This document shows positions 9,590 to 19,354 of a DNA stretch of 64,000 nucleotides, piece after piece. How positions within the stretch are numbered: the stretch's first letter is position 1; each line of letters begins with the position of its first letter. Under the pieces are notes generated by a model. That model was not told where the DNA came from, ran no database searches, and was given only the letters and a program-made list of their open reading frames with translations. The translations under genes and the position numbers were made by a program. Source of the stretch: Vibrio hepatarius (GTDB taxonomy: Bacteria; Pseudomonadota; Gammaproteobacteria; Enterobacterales; Vibrionaceae); contig NZ_LHPI01000009.1 in assembly GCF_001274785.1 (NCBI RefSeq), positions 124,001 to 188,000 on the forward strand. The letters run 5' to 3'.

Positions 9590-10720
9590 TTAGAATCGCT
9601 CTTTGATAATATCGACGATACGTGCGCAAGCTTGTCCGTCACCGTATGGGTTGTGAGCGCGGCTCATCGTTAAATAAGCGTCTTGATCATGAAGCAAGGT
9701 TTCTACTTCGCGAACAATGACATCCTTATCCGTACCAACCAGTTTTACCGTCCCTGCCGATACCGCTTCAGGGCGCTCTGTTGTGTTACGCATTACCAAT
9801 ACGGGTTTACCGAGCGACGGCGCTTCTTCTTGAATACCGCCAGAGTCGGTCAAAATAATATGCGAGCGATTCATTAGATAAATGAACGATAGGTACTCTT
9901 GAGGCTCAATTAAGTGGATGTTGTCGACATCAGAGATCAAGCGATTGACCGGCTCTTGAACATTTGGGTTTAAGTGCACTGGATAAACAATTTGGCAATC
10001 AGGATTGTTGACCGCAATTTCTTTCAGTGCCTGACAGATGTTTTCAAAGCCGCCACCGAAGCTTTCTCTGCGGTGTCCTGTTACTAAAATCATTTTCTTA
10101 CGAGGGTCGATTAGGCTGAACTTCGCATCCAACTGTCGAGACAGCTCCGAGTCGTTTTCCAGTTTGTCTTTGACGAGTAACAAAGCATCAACCACGGTGT
10201 TACCCGTAATGTGTACGCCGTCAATTATGTTTTCTTGTTTTAGGTTCTCTACCGAAGTGCGCGTTGGCGTGAAATGCAGTGTCGCCAAAGCGCCCGTTAG
10301 TTTACGGTTACCCTCTTCAGGCCAAGGGGAGTAGATGTTTTGCGTTCTTAACCCCGCTTCCACATGACCAACAGCAATTTGTTGATAATACGCAGCCAAA
10401 CTCGCCGATAATGTTGTCGCAGTATCACCATGAACCAAAACGACATCTGGCTTAAACGACTCCAAAATAGGCTTCAGGCCCAGCAAAATTCGGCTGGTAA
10501 CATCATTTAGAGACTGACCCGATTTCATGATATCGAGGTCAAACTCAGGCTGAATTTCAAATAGTTCAAGTACTTGGTCAAGCATTTCTCGGTGCTGAGC
10601 GGTCACGCAGACTTTTGAGTCGATACCCTCAGCACTATCCAACGCACGTACTAACGGTGCCATTTTGATAGCTTCTGGACGGGTGCCAAAAACCGAAAGT
10701 ACTTTAATCATTGAGTTCAT
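9590..10720 (-). CDS. wecB: UDP-N-acetylglucosamine 2-epimerase (non-hydrolysing)
   Basis: 376 residues, typical for the family. It interconverts UDP-GlcNAc and UDP-ManNAc in the cytoplasm. Visible motifs are [14 protein letters not shown] at the N terminus, HVEAGLRTQ near residue 120, [15 protein letters not shown] near 215 and [18 protein letters not shown] near 293. The ATG at 10720 has GGAAAG upstream. It starts nine bases after the tyrosine-kinase gene and feeds wecC. V. cholerae VpsA is a homologue. Confidence 0.96.
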   Translation of the reverse strand: MNSMIKVLSVFGTRPEAIKMAPLVRALDSAEGIDSKVCVTAQHREMLDQVLELFEIQPEFDLDIMKSGQSLNDVTSRILLGLKPILESFKPDVVLVHGDTATTLSASLAAYYQQIAVGHVEAGLRTQNIYSPWPEEGNRKLTGALATLHFTPTRTSVENLKQENIIDGVHITGNTVVDALLLVKDKLENDSELSRQLDAKFSLIDPRKKMILVTGHRRESFGGGFENICQALKEIAVNNPDCQIVYPVHLNPNVQEPVNRLISDVDNIHLIEPQEYLSFIYLMNRSHIILTDSGGIQEEAPSLGKPVLVMRNTTERPEAVSAGTVKLVGTDKDVIVREVETLLHDQDAYLTMSRAHNPYGDGQACARIVDIIKERF

Positions 10721-10729
10721 TTTCTTTCC

Positions 10730-12943
10730 TTAACTGGTTGCATGCGAGTATGCGGCGTACTCGGTGTAGCTATGCTTCCCTTTCTTGGGAACTTGTACTT
10801 GATTCAGTATCACGCCATCAGCAACCACTTTGTGTTTGGTAAATAACGTCATGGTGTGGCGATATACAGAACGAGTCGTGCTGTTGGCTTTCACCACCAA
10901 AATGATACCGTGGGTCAGTTGTCCGACTAAGAATGAGTCTTTAACTGGTAGTACTGGTGGCGTATCAATGATGATGCGGTCGTACTGCTCAGATAGACGT
11001 TTGATTAGGTTCTTAAACGCTTCGCCGCTTAATAACTCTTGCGGGTTTGCCGCGACCATACCTGCGGTCAGTACATCTAACTTCGTACCTTCAATACGCG
11101 TGATACAGTCTTTGATGGGCATATCCATTACAAGGTGGTTTACTAGCCCCGGGTGGCTATTTGGCAACAAGAAACGCTGGGCGATAGAAGGTTTACGCAA
11201 ATCACAATCGATAAGCAAAACATTCTCTAACTTGGCAAAAGAGAGTGCTAAGTTCACCGATGTGGTTGTTTTACCTTCACCTGGTACAGAAGACGAAATC
11301 GCGAGCACTTTTCGTTGTGCGTGGCTGAGCATTAATGAGGTACGGATCGAGTCTAATGATTCTTGGAATACCGCAAACTTCTCTTCACCGAAAACTCGGA
11401 AGTCAAGCGGGGCTTTCTTAAAGCGCTTGTCTTTCACCGCTGGAATCGTCCCCGTCGGTAACAACCCAAGTTTGTTCTCAAAGTCACGGCTTGACTCTAT
11501 GGTATTGTTGAAAGCATCAAGGCAAATGCAGATCACCACGGCCATCCCCATGCTGGCAACAAATGCCATCGCGACGATCAGTTTTTTATTTGGCTTGCTT
11601 GGATTCTGAGGAACCATCGCATAATCACTAAAGCGGGCGTTGGCAGCGCTAAAGTCACTGGTTGCAGAAGTTTCTTTCTGACGGGTTAGGAACAAGTCGT
11701 ACAGTTTGGCGTTGGTGTCAACTTCGCGTTTCAGTGCATCGTATTCTCTTTTCACCACACTTAACGACTGAAACTCTTCCTTCTTCTCAAGCAATTCTGC
11801 TTTTAGCAGTTGCTCTTGGTTGACTGCGCTAGATAGTTCTTTCTCAATACCATTAACTAACTTTTTAACAATTGAGTCAGCACGACGTTGAATCGACTCC
11901 AGTTGAGCACGGGCCTGAATCATCTTGTCATGCTTTGGTCCGTATCGTTTTGACAGCTCACTCACCACTTTTTCGGCTTGCGATTCTGCCAATCGAATAT
12001 CGCGAATTTGAGGGTGATGAGAAATCAGCGAGATAGAAGATAGCGTCGCAACATCTGTCGATTTATTGTTCTTTAATGCATTGAACAGCGCTTGAGTTTC
12101 AATTCGCTTCTCGGTTGCTTGAGCAATGCGGTCAGTAAGATTTGACAGTTCTGAACTGGTTAACGCCACAATACCGCTATCATCAATCAGCTTTTGCGCT
12201 TCCAGAAACTGCAGCAATGCTTGTTCTGAGCTATCCAACTTGCTCTTCAACTCTGCAAGTCGCTGGTTAATCCAACTGGTCGCTTGTTCAGTTGCAAGTA
12301 ATTTTGACTCGAGATTGTTTTCGATAAAGGACTGGCCGACTTCATTGGCAATTTTGGCAGCCAATGCAGGATCTTCTGATTCAAAACTGATATTTACAAG
12401 CTGAGTTTTTCGGATAGGTGAAATCGTGAGCTTTGACTTAAATGTTTTTAGAACACTGCGATTTAGTGCCTCTTGCTCTGCTTTCAAATCGACTTCAGCA
12501 ACGTCTTCTTCAGGGAAAAGAGTTCTGATTAACGGCCATTGCTTCACGGATTGCTTAAGCTCCTCAACGGCTGATGGTTCTTCAATAGACATCGCCGGAT
12601 TGAACTCTGCAACTTGGGTGAGGTTGAGTTTATCGATAACGCGCTGCGCAACATGGTTAGATTTCAGAATTTCAAACTGAGTCTGGTAGTACTCTTTAGC
12701 TCTGGTATCGATCCCGACAACCTCTTCGATAGAAATTGCCTTTTTCTGAGACGCTTCAATAAGCAACGTTGCGGTTGCGGTATATGTAGGAGTAATTGAC
12801 AAGGCGAACAGTACAGCGATAGCAGTACACAAAGTGGTGAATGCAGCTATCGATAACCAACGTGACTTGACTAAATGATAGTAATAACCAAGATCGATGG
12901 TTCGATCTTGGTTAGGTAAATCCGCATTGGATTGAGTTAACAT
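10730..12943 (-). CDS. Wzc-type polysaccharide co-polymerase / tyrosine autokinase (VpsO-like)
   Basis: 737 residues. An N-terminal Wzz domain has a membrane segment near residues 32-52 and a long periplasmic coiled-coil region to about 440. A second membrane segment near 455-475 leads to a cytoplasmic BY-kinase domain with Walker A (SSVPGEGKTTTSVNLALSFA), Walker A' (LLIDCDLRKPS) and Walker B-like (RIIIDTPPVLP) motifs. The C terminus carries a small tyrosine cluster (HSYTEYAAYSHATS), the expected autophosphorylation site. It controls polymer length and couples polymerisation to export with the Wza-like protein. It begins 38 bases after that gene. Confidence 0.94.
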   Translation of the reverse strand: MLTQSNADLPNQDRTIDLGYYYHLVKSRWLSIAAFTTLCTAIAVLFALSITPTYTATATLLIEASQKKAISIEEVVGIDTRAKEYYQTQFEILKSNHVAQRVIDKLNLTQVAEFNPAMSIEEPSAVEELKQSVKQWPLIRTLFPEEDVAEVDLKAEQEALNRSVLKTFKSKLTISPIRKTQLVNISFESEDPALAAKIANEVGQSFIENNLESKLLATEQATSWINQRLAELKSKLDSSEQALLQFLEAQKLIDDSGIVALTSSELSNLTDRIAQATEKRIETQALFNALKNNKSTDVATLSSISLISHHPQIRDIRLAESQAEKVVSELSKRYGPKHDKMIQARAQLESIQRRADSIVKKLVNGIEKELSSAVNQEQLLKAELLEKKEEFQSLSVVKREYDALKREVDTNAKLYDLFLTRQKETSATSDFSAANARFSDYAMVPQNPSKPNKKLIVAMAFVASMGMAVVICICLDAFNNTIESSRDFENKLGLLPTGTIPAVKDKRFKKAPLDFRVFGEEKFAVFQESLDSIRTSLMLSHAQRKVLAISSSVPGEGKTTTSVNLALSFAKLENVLLIDCDLRKPSIAQRFLLPNSHPGLVNHLVMDMPIKDCITRIEGTKLDVLTAGMVAANPQELLSGEAFKNLIKRLSEQYDRIIIDTPPVLPVKDSFLVGQLTHGIILVVKANSTTRSVYRHTMTLFTKHKVVADGVILNQVQVPKKGKHSYTEYAAYSHATS

Positions 12944-12981
12944 GCTAGATAATCCGTGTTAGCGATGATTTTGAAGGTGGG

Positions 12982-13512
12982 TTAGAAAAAGCTTTGATCG
13001 ATTTCGATGATGTCGCCGGGTTTCACTCGTGAAGTCAGTTTCACTCGATTTTTCTGATCGTCTGAGCCTGATTGAGTGATATAGACTTTGTTTCTCGCAG
13101 CACGGTCCGTAAAACCACCAGCCAATGCGATGGCTTTGTCTACGGTAAGGCCAGGCTGGTACTCATAACCTCCTGGTTTCTTCACCTCACCGTTGACGTA
13201 GATGCTTCTAAAGCCAATAACAGAAACTCGTACTTTAGGGGAAATTAAGTAGTCCCCTTTCAGACCCTTGGTGATTTCACTTTTAAGCTGCTCTGGTGTT
13301 TTATTTAGAACAGTAAGTTGCCCCAAATATGGGTAGTCAAACTTACCGCTATTATTGATGTAGAGCTCTTCAATGGAGAGGTTCTCCTCTCCATAAACTG
13401 AAATCTGGATCTTGTCGCCTGCCCCTAGTTTATATGTGTCTTCAAACGCGAACGTTGTATAGCTAAAGCTAACCAAGCAGGTCAAAAGCGAAGTAAGCAA
13501 AACGCTTTTCAT
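12982..13512 (-). CDS. Polysaccharide export protein, short Wza-like (VpsN-like)
   Basis: 176 residues with a signal peptide ending near residue 22 (TTFA-FEDTY). The mature part holds a Poly_export domain (YKLGAGDKIQISVYGEENL) followed by a SLBB domain (YVNGEVKKPGGYEYQPGLTVDKAIALAGG). It has no lipobox cysteine and lacks the outer-membrane helix region of full-length Wza. It is therefore a short periplasmic export protein that probably works with the neighbouring outer-membrane barrel. It lies 25 bases after the barrel gene. Confidence 0.9.
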   Translation of the reverse strand: MKSVLLTSLLTCLVSFSYTTFAFEDTYKLGAGDKIQISVYGEENLSIEELYINNSGKFDYPYLGQLTVLNKTPEQLKSEITKGLKGDYLISPKVRVSVIGFRSIYVNGEVKKPGGYEYQPGLTVDKAIALAGGFTDRAARNKVYITQSGSDDQKNRVKLTSRVKPGDIIEIDQSFF

Positions 13513-13537
13513 AGTCTAGAGTTCCGAATTAGAAAAG

Positions 13538-14767
13538 TTAGAAAAGTAGGTCTGCAGACAGGTACCAAATATTTTGGTCGTAGCTGTTACCAGAAGTAGT
13601 TGAATCGTTGGTTTCGAATTTCCAACCTAAACCGATATCAGCGAAGTCTAGAATTTCGTAGCCAAACGTCACACCTGCGGTCATTAGGTCATCTTCTCGT
13701 TCAGAATTTGCGTAATCATCTTCTCGAACTTGACCTGTGATTCGGCTGTAAAAGTTGTTTACCCAGTAATGTTTCCAACCCGCCGATACACTGGTTTCAT
13801 CGACATATGTCGTGCCTTGTTCAGGGTCACGAGCACGTTGTGAGCCAGATAGAGCAACTGTAGAGTGCTGTAGTGGTTTCCAGACAAACTCTAAATCCCA
13901 GCTAAAACCTTGGAAGTCTTCTCGGCTTGATTCATCATAGGTTTTATCTTGTAGACCGAGTCTCAGTTTACCGGTTGTCTTACCCGATACGTCCCAAGTG
14001 GCACCCACTAAGTAGTACATGTCTAAGTTGTCTTGGGACAATCCTGCTGCATCATCAAGGTCGTATGTTCGATCGACTGCATCCACTTCAAACAACAAGC
14101 TGGTCGCTGGCATCACTCGATAGTAAAAAGCGATCGCACCATTTAGCTCGTTGTGATCTTTGTACGCTGTACTCACACGACCGATATCAGGTAGAACGAC
14201 ATTTCGGTAGTTTTTGTACTCGCGGTCTTCATAACCTAATGTCAGCTCTAGGCGTCCCGTTGCCTCTTGCGAACCATATACGTAAGTTCCGTTTACATTG
14301 TGGACGGCGTATTCCACAGGCTCATCTGCAGCAAGAGAATACAGGTCACCTGCAAGCAGACCTGTACCGCGTTCTTCGTGCAAGTACTGGTAGCTGTAGT
14401 TAAGAGCAATACCATTGCGGGCGTTGAAGCGAATAAAGTTATTAGTAGAAAATTTGTGGTCTAGATAGTTGTCATCGCTACTATCGAAATACGTACCTGA
14501 CGCTAATTGATAACTAACGCGGTACTGGTTGCCACCACGGTCAGATTCGATACTCACACCAGGCTCCACAACAAATACTGTCGAAGACTCTGGGTCTTCC
14601 GAATCTGAATAACGACCAACGTTGTCGTTGTGTTCGAAACGTGATTCAAGAAGTGGTGTGATTTTTAAGCCAGATTCAGTGGTGTAACCCTGACTCTCAG
14701 CCGCTTGTACAGATTGATAATTAACAGCCAACAGCAACGCTAAAATTGATAATTTCGGAGTGTTCAT
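13538..14767 (-). CDS. Outer-membrane beta-barrel protein of polysaccharide export (VpsM-like)
   Basis: About 409 residues. A signal peptide ends near residue 23 (VNYQSVQAAES). The remainder is rich in alternating aromatic and polar strands and ends in an aromatic residue (WYLSADLLF), as outer-membrane barrels do. The ATG at 14767 has AAGGA six bases upstream and is preferred over the GTG one codon earlier. Between the initiating transferase and the short Wza-like gene, it matches V. cholerae VpsM in position. It likely forms the outer-membrane exit for the polymer. Confidence 0.85.
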   Translation of the reverse strand: MNTPKLSILALLLAVNYQSVQAAESQGYTTESGLKITPLLESRFEHNDNVGRYSDSEDPESSTVFVVEPGVSIESDRGGNQYRVSYQLASGTYFDSSDDNYLDHKFSTNNFIRFNARNGIALNYSYQYLHEERGTGLLAGDLYSLAADEPVEYAVHNVNGTYVYGSQEATGRLELTLGYEDREYKNYRNVVLPDIGRVSTAYKDHNELNGAIAFYYRVMPATSLLFEVDAVDRTYDLDDAAGLSQDNLDMYYLVGATWDVSGKTTGKLRLGLQDKTYDESSREDFQGFSWDLEFVWKPLQHSTVALSGSQRARDPEQGTTYVDETSVSAGWKHYWVNNFYSRITGQVREDDYANSEREDDLMTAGVTFGYEILDFADIGLGWKFETNDSTTSGNSYDQNIWYLSADLLF

Positions 14768-14777
14768 CACTAATCCT

Positions 14778-16175
14778 TTAGTATGTATTTTTACCTACAA
14801 AGCCTTTAAATACGGTGAGAAAAATTATTTTTATATCCAGCCATAACGACCAGTTGCGAATATAGTTCAAGTCATATTCGACGCGCTTTTCCATCTTATC
14901 CAACGTATCTGTTTCACCTCGATAACCATTGATTTGAGCCCAGCCTGTTATGCCAGGCTTTACTTTGTGTCTGAGCATATATTTGTCGACGATTTGCCTA
15001 TATTCTTCGTTATGCGCAACCGCATGAGGACGAGGACCAACAATAGACATGCGACCTTGTAAAACATTAATGAATTGCGGAAGTTCATCGAGTGAAGTTC
15101 GGCGAATAAAGCTACCGAACTTAGTTACTCTTGGATCATCTTTAGTCGCTTGTTTCACAACGCCACCGTTATCCATGACTTTCATTGAGCGGAACTTCCA
15201 TACCTTGATTTTTTTCCCATCAATTCCGTAACGATATTGTTTAAATATCACGGGGCCAGGCGAGGAAGTTTTTACCCCGATAGCAACCGCTAACAACACT
15301 GGGCTAATTAGGGCGAGAATGATTGAAGAAACGACAATATCTTCCAGGCGCTTAACGAAAGTGGTCACGCCGTAAAACGGCGTGTCATAAATACTCAATG
15401 TTGGCACTTGACCAACGTTACGCCAGCGAGATTGGATAAGATCAAAAGTGAAAAAATCCGGCACGATATAAACGCGAGCCGTGCTATCTGAGAAGTAATT
15501 AATAATCTCTTTAATACGGTGGGACGCTTGCATTGGCAGCGCTACATAAACATGGCGAAAATCGCGCTCCTTTGCCAATTTTAATGCATCGTTGATTGAA
15601 CCACGAATTGACGCTTGACTTTGCTCTGGCAGACGATCAAGAGAGCGATCATCAAAAATGCCGACTAGCTGCAACCCAAGGTGTTTATTTCCCTCAATTT
15701 CTCTCGCCAGTGATAAACCCGAAGGTGTCGCGCCAATGATGATACTCTTCTGCTCGTATGAATCAGCGTGACGTGCTTTCGACAACTTACTAAATGCAAA
15801 TCGGTAAGACGTCAGTGCAACTGGCGCATAAACAAACCAAATGCTGAGAGCAACACGAGAGAAGTTATCGGTAATCTTCAGCGCAAATGCAAAAGTAAGC
15901 AGAAGTGCGATACTGGATAACCAAGATAGGAGAATCGGAGCGAAGGTCTGTTTAGCGGAGTAATAGTAGTTCGAGTTATAAACGCCCAACAACTCGGAAA
16001 TTATGCCAAAGACTAATACCGTAACGCACAGAGCGGTTATATAATGAACGTTAATACTACCCACGTATAAAAGAGACACTAACAAGAAACCAAGAGAAAT
16101 AAGGGTGGTATCCATGAGTCGGTAAGCGAGAACATTTTCCTCTCCATGGCTTTTTATTGCTCCAATCGCTCTCAT
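14778..16175 (-). CDS. Undecaprenyl-phosphate sugar phosphotransferase (VpsL-like), initiates exopolysaccharide
   Basis: 465 residues of the polyisoprenyl-phosphate hexose-1-P transferase family. Four N-terminal membrane segments (about residues 20-120) precede a CoA-binding-like Rossmann domain (SIIIGATPSGLSLAREI near 147). A fifth membrane segment near 275-300 leads to the catalytic domain with KFRSMKVM, RVTKFGSFIRRTSLDELPQ and GRMSIVGPRP motifs. It loads the first sugar phosphate (glucose in WcaJ/VpsL types) onto undecaprenyl phosphate. It is the first gene of the operon, 24 bases after the ops element. Confidence 0.94.
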   Translation of the reverse strand: MRAIGAIKSHGEENVLAYRLMDTTLISLGFLLVSLLYVGSINVHYITALCVTVLVFGIISELLGVYNSNYYYSAKQTFAPILLSWLSSIALLLTFAFALKITDNFSRVALSIWFVYAPVALTSYRFAFSKLSKARHADSYEQKSIIIGATPSGLSLAREIEGNKHLGLQLVGIFDDRSLDRLPEQSQASIRGSINDALKLAKERDFRHVYVALPMQASHRIKEIINYFSDSTARVYIVPDFFTFDLIQSRWRNVGQVPTLSIYDTPFYGVTTFVKRLEDIVVSSIILALISPVLLAVAIGVKTSSPGPVIFKQYRYGIDGKKIKVWKFRSMKVMDNGGVVKQATKDDPRVTKFGSFIRRTSLDELPQFINVLQGRMSIVGPRPHAVAHNEEYRQIVDKYMLRHKVKPGITGWAQINGYRGETDTLDKMEKRVEYDLNYIRNWSLWLDIKIIFLTVFKGFVGKNTY

Positions 16176-16198
16176 AACTGTTTAGTCCTTAATTTGAT

Positions 16199-16237
16199 AC
16201 GCTACCGCCCTTGGGTAAAGCTCCCAATGCGCTAGCA
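16199..16237 (-). promoter_or_regulatory. ops element within a JUMPstart-like leader (RfaH recruitment site)
   Basis: On the minus strand 16209-16199 reads GGCGGTAGCGT, a perfect match to the core ops element that pauses RNA polymerase and recruits RfaH. The upstream 28 bases (GGGAGCTTTACCCAAG next to it) resemble the JUMPstart consensus of enteric polysaccharide operons. The element lies 24 bases before the first start codon of a cluster of about 16 kb, the expected arrangement. The match is seen; RfaH action is inferred from known systems. Confidence 0.88.
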
Positions 16238-16565
16238 ACACAATTTATAAATATTCAAGTTCATTCATTTCCAAGCTCAATAGTCTGGATTTTTTTTCGT
16301 TAAAAACAAACTGCATAACACCCCTTATTTCCTATTATCTAGGATGTGAGATGTAATAATTTTCACATGTGAGACAATAGTGATCTCAATCTAATTTAAA
16401 TGTCGAATAAGAAACAAAATAATCATTTTTTAGTAAAAAATAGTTAGAGCATTAGCTTTAAATTAGTTTTTACTAATTATCACAATGAATACACCTAATA
16501 CTTATTGGCGATGTTTTTCACGTGACATTTAGAAAATTACATTTGCGAGTCGCTATATTTGGACC
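16238..16565. other. AT-rich intergenic region upstream of the exopolysaccharide operon
   Basis: About 330 bases without a credible gene. It must hold the promoter of the exopolysaccharide operon. A palindrome TCACATGTGA lies near 16370, and a TTGGAA/TTATAA pair with an 18-base spacer can be drawn near 16270-16240 on the minus strand. Neither is strong enough to name a regulator or transcription start. Confidence 0.4.
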
Positions 16566-16594
16566 AAAAAAAAGCCCCTCTTAAAAAGAGGGGC
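16566..16594 (-). terminator. Rho-independent terminator of the pst operon
   Basis: A 7-bp GC-rich stem (GCCCCTC at 16574-16580, GAGGGGC at 16588-16594) is followed on the minus strand by eight T residues. It lies 51 bases after the pstB stop and ends the pstSCAB transcript before the exopolysaccharide promoter. Confidence 0.92.
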
Positions 16595-16644
16595 AAGTAC
16601 CATCGCTTATTATTATAGTGATAATTTTGTATATAAATATTCGC

Positions 16645-17394
16645 TTAACCAAAGTCTCCGTTCACATAACCTTTGGTGCGATCGTCTTTAGGTTCATTAA
16701 AGATAGCCTGAGTATCGTCATGCTCAACCAGCTCTCCCATCAAGAAAAATGCAGTGCGGTCAGAAATACGACGCGCCTGTTGCATAGAGTGCGTGACAAT
16801 CACGATGGTGTAGTCTTTCTTAAGCTCTTCCATCAATTCTTCAATCTTGTGCGTCGCGATTGGGTCAAGTGCCGATGTTGGTTCATCCATCAGGATCACA
16901 TCCGGCTCCATAGCAATGGTACGTGCGATACACAGACGTTGTTGCTGACCACCCGATAAACCAAATGCGTGTGATTTCAAACGGTCTTTTACTTCATCCC
17001 ACAGCGCCGCACCACGGAGAGAGCGTTCTACGACTTCGTCGATGTGTTTCTTATCTTTGATGCCTTGCGCACGAAGGCCGTATGCGACGTTCTCATAGAT
17101 ACTCATTGGGAATGGGTTTGGCTTTTGGAAAACCATACCAACTCTGATACGCAGGTCTGCAACATCAACGTTACCATAGATGTTTTCACCATCCATATTA
17201 AGCTGGCCAGTGATTTTGACACCTTCAATCAAGTCGTTCATACGGTTAAGGCAACGCAGAAGCGTTGATTTACCACAACCAGATGGACCAATCAGTGCAG
17301 TAACCTGACGGGTTGGAATTGGCAAATTGATTGCTTTTAGTGCTTGGTTTTCGCCGTAGAACAAGTCTAGGTTCTTAATATCAAATTTGTTCAT
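16645..17394 (-). CDS. pstB: Phosphate ABC transporter ATP-binding protein
   Basis: 249 residues from the ATG at 17394 ([15 protein letters not shown]). The frame is open 16 codons further upstream, but the family begins here. The ATPase motifs are complete: Walker [12 protein letters not shown] near residue 36, Q-loop [15 protein letters not shown], signature [16 protein letters not shown] and Walker [14 protein letters not shown]. It energises high-affinity phosphate import through PstC and PstA. It is the last gene of the operon; no phoU follows. Confidence 0.96.
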   Translation of the reverse strand: MNKFDIKNLDLFYGENQALKAINLPIPTRQVTALIGPSGCGKSTLLRCLNRMNDLIEGVKITGQLNMDGENIYGNVDVADLRIRVGMVFQKPNPFPMSIYENVAYGLRAQGIKDKKHIDEVVERSLRGAALWDEVKDRLKSHAFGLSGGQQQRLCIARTIAMEPDVILMDEPTSALDPIATHKIEELMEELKKDYTIVIVTHSMQQARRISDRTAFFLMGELVEHDDTQAIFNEPKDDRTKGYVNGDFG

Positions 17395-17442
17395 GCTTAA
17401 ATCTCTTAATCTTAAATTCGTGTAAATCTTGTGTAATAGCAA

Positions 17443-18306
17443 CTAGTAAGTAGCGGTATTAAAACGACTTGCGATAAGTTTCGTCACCATGTTGATCAGC
17501 AGAACAACCACAATCAACACCGTCGCTGTACCGTAAGCTTGGTTCCACTCTTCAACAGTGAACAGCTCGGTAGTTAGCTTATAAAGGTGAACCGTTAGTG
17601 TTCGCCCCGAATCTAATAAAGAATCCGGAATACGTGCCACCATACCTGCTGTTAGGAAGACAGGTGCTGACTCACCGATTACACGACCAATACTAAGAAT
17701 GACCGAAGTTAAGATACCTGGCATTGCACTTGGCAAAATCAAGCGCCAGATAGTGTAGATTTTTGATGCGCCCAAACCGTATGAACCTTCACGGTATGTT
17801 TGAGGCACCGCCATTAACGCTTCTTCTGTTGTACGGATAATAACAGGAAGAATAAGAATACTTAGCGTGAGGGCGCCCGACAGAATCGAGAAACCCAAAC
17901 CGAGAATCGCAACAAAGAAAGTCATACCGAATAGACCGAAGATAATCGACGGAATCCCCGCCAATGATTCAGTACAAAAACGAATAACTTTAACTAAGCG
18001 ACTACCTACTTTGGCGTATTCCGTTAGATAAATTGCTGTCATGATGCCCAAAGGCGCTGCCACCGCAATAGATGCGATAACCATGTATATCGTCGAAACG
18101 ATCATCGGGAAGATGCCGTGCTCATCGCCCGTACGAGTGTAGTCATCAGAAATGAAGGCCCAGTCTACGTGCTGTAGGCCGTTTGAAAGAATGTACCAGA
18201 TAATCCAGAACAGGAAGCCGACTGTCAGTGCCGCTGCTGCCCAGATTAAACCGTTAAAGATCTTGTCTTTAAACTCACGAGCTTGTTTTAGTTTTACGCG
18301 ATCCAT
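17443..18306 (-). CDS. pstA: Phosphate ABC transporter permease PstA
   Basis: About 287 residues with six membrane segments. The permease-type EAA loop is visible (TYREGSYGLGASKIYTIWRLILPSA, about residues 170-195; a shorter part is diagnostic). The ATG at 18306 has AGGTGA at good spacing; GTG 18315 and ATG 18312 are in-frame alternatives. It forms the inner-membrane channel with PstC. It follows pstC by about 20 bases. Confidence 0.94.
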   Translation of the reverse strand: MDRVKLKQAREFKDKIFNGLIWAAAALTVGFLFWIIWYILSNGLQHVDWAFISDDYTRTGDEHGIFPMIVSTIYMVIASIAVAAPLGIMTAIYLTEYAKVGSRLVKVIRFCTESLAGIPSIIFGLFGMTFFVAILGLGFSILSGALTLSILILPVIIRTTEEALMAVPQTYREGSYGLGASKIYTIWRLILPSAMPGILTSVILSIGRVIGESAPVFLTAGMVARIPDSLLDSGRTLTVHLYKLTTELFTVEEWNQAYGTATVLIVVVLLINMVTKLIASRFNTATY

Positions 18307-18326
18307 TTTCATCACCTGTCAGTCAC

Positions 18327-19259
18327 TTACTTCGCTTTTTCGCGGTTAAGGTAGAGTAGTGCTGCGTTGAGCATCATAATAAACACCAGTAACACGACCC
18401 CTGTAGCGTACAGAGCATTAGCGTGAACACCACTTGCATAGGACATTTCAATTGCGATGTTCGCAGTCAGAGTCCTTGCTGAATCAAGAATACCTTGTGG
18501 CATTGCTGGCGCGTTACCCATTACCATGATGATCGCCATGGTTTCGCCAAGAGCACGACCAATACCTAAAATAACGCCGGTCATAATGCCTGAACGTGCA
18601 GCAGGAACGAGCAATTTGAAAATCGTGTAGATTTTTGACGCTCCAAGCGCCAAAGAACCTTCTTTGTAAGCGCGAGGCACTGCTCGAATTGACGTTTCTG
18701 ATACCGTAATTACCGTCGGTAGAATCATCACACCCAATACAATGATACCTGCCAAAATGGTGTTACCCGCAGGTACATCAAAAACGTTTTGAATCAGGGG
18801 AACAATAATTACCAAGCCAAAGAAACCATAGACAACCGATGGGATACCTGCCAATAGTTCAACCGCTGGGCGAATTACGTCTGCAACACGTTTTGGCGCG
18901 ACTTCTGCGATGAAGATTGCCGTCAAGACCCCAACAGGTACACCGACAATAACTGCACCAAACGTCGAAACAACGGATGCGACGATCATGGTCGCAACAC
19001 CGTACAACGCAGGTGGTAACCAGTTTTGGCCTAATACGATGCCTGATAAACCTGCTTCTTGGAACGCTGGGATAGACTCTCGAATGATGAAGTAAGCAAT
19101 AATGGATAGGGACACAATGCCGATGACAGCACTGGTGAGAAACAAGCCATGGAAAATGCGCTCTTTCCAGTCAACTTGCTTCTTAGCACGAAGACGTGGC
19201 TTTACCGTTTGAGTCGCTTCATTGTTCATAAGCTTTTCACTATTTGTTGCGATGGTCAT
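18327..19259 (-). CDS. pstC: Phosphate ABC transporter permease PstC
   Basis: 310 residues with about six membrane segments after a hydrophilic N terminus of about 30 residues. The transport loop AYKEGSLALGASKIYTIF near residue 200 and the following GIMTGVILGIGRALGETMAI are typical of PstC. It pairs with PstA to form the phosphate channel. It lies 95 bases after pstS, and the gap holds a stem-loop that may raise pstS mRNA relative to the permease genes. Confidence 0.95.
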   Translation of the reverse strand: MTIATNSEKLMNNEATQTVKPRLRAKKQVDWKERIFHGLFLTSAVIGIVSLSIIAYFIIRESIPAFQEAGLSGIVLGQNWLPPALYGVATMIVASVVSTFGAVIVGVPVGVLTAIFIAEVAPKRVADVIRPAVELLAGIPSVVYGFFGLVIIVPLIQNVFDVPAGNTILAGIIVLGVMILPTVITVSETSIRAVPRAYKEGSLALGASKIYTIFKLLVPAARSGIMTGVILGIGRALGETMAIIMVMGNAPAMPQGILDSARTLTANIAIEMSYASGVHANALYATGVVLLVFIMMLNAALLYLNREKAK

Positions 19260-19310
19260 AAAGTTCTTACCGTTCTAACGCGCTGGTCGCCCGTTATTGA
19301 GTGAGAAAGC

Positions 19311-19334
19311 GCTCAGCCCAAAAGTAGGCTGAGC
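19311..19334 (-). other. Stem-loop between pstS and pstC
   Basis: An 8-bp perfect stem (GCTCAGCC at 19311-19318, GGCTGAGC at 19327-19334) with an eight-base loop sits just after the pstS stop. No T tract follows on the minus strand, so it is unlikely to terminate. It fits an mRNA-stabilising or attenuating hairpin that leaves more binding protein than permease. Confidence 0.6.
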
Positions 19335-19354
19335 AATTTATAATGAGAATCTGA

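Noticed and set aside
11019..11609. Long plus-strand open frame opposite the Wzc-like gene (part of 10830-11609)
   Set aside because: It is antisense to a clearly conserved kinase domain and has no recognisable product or start signal.
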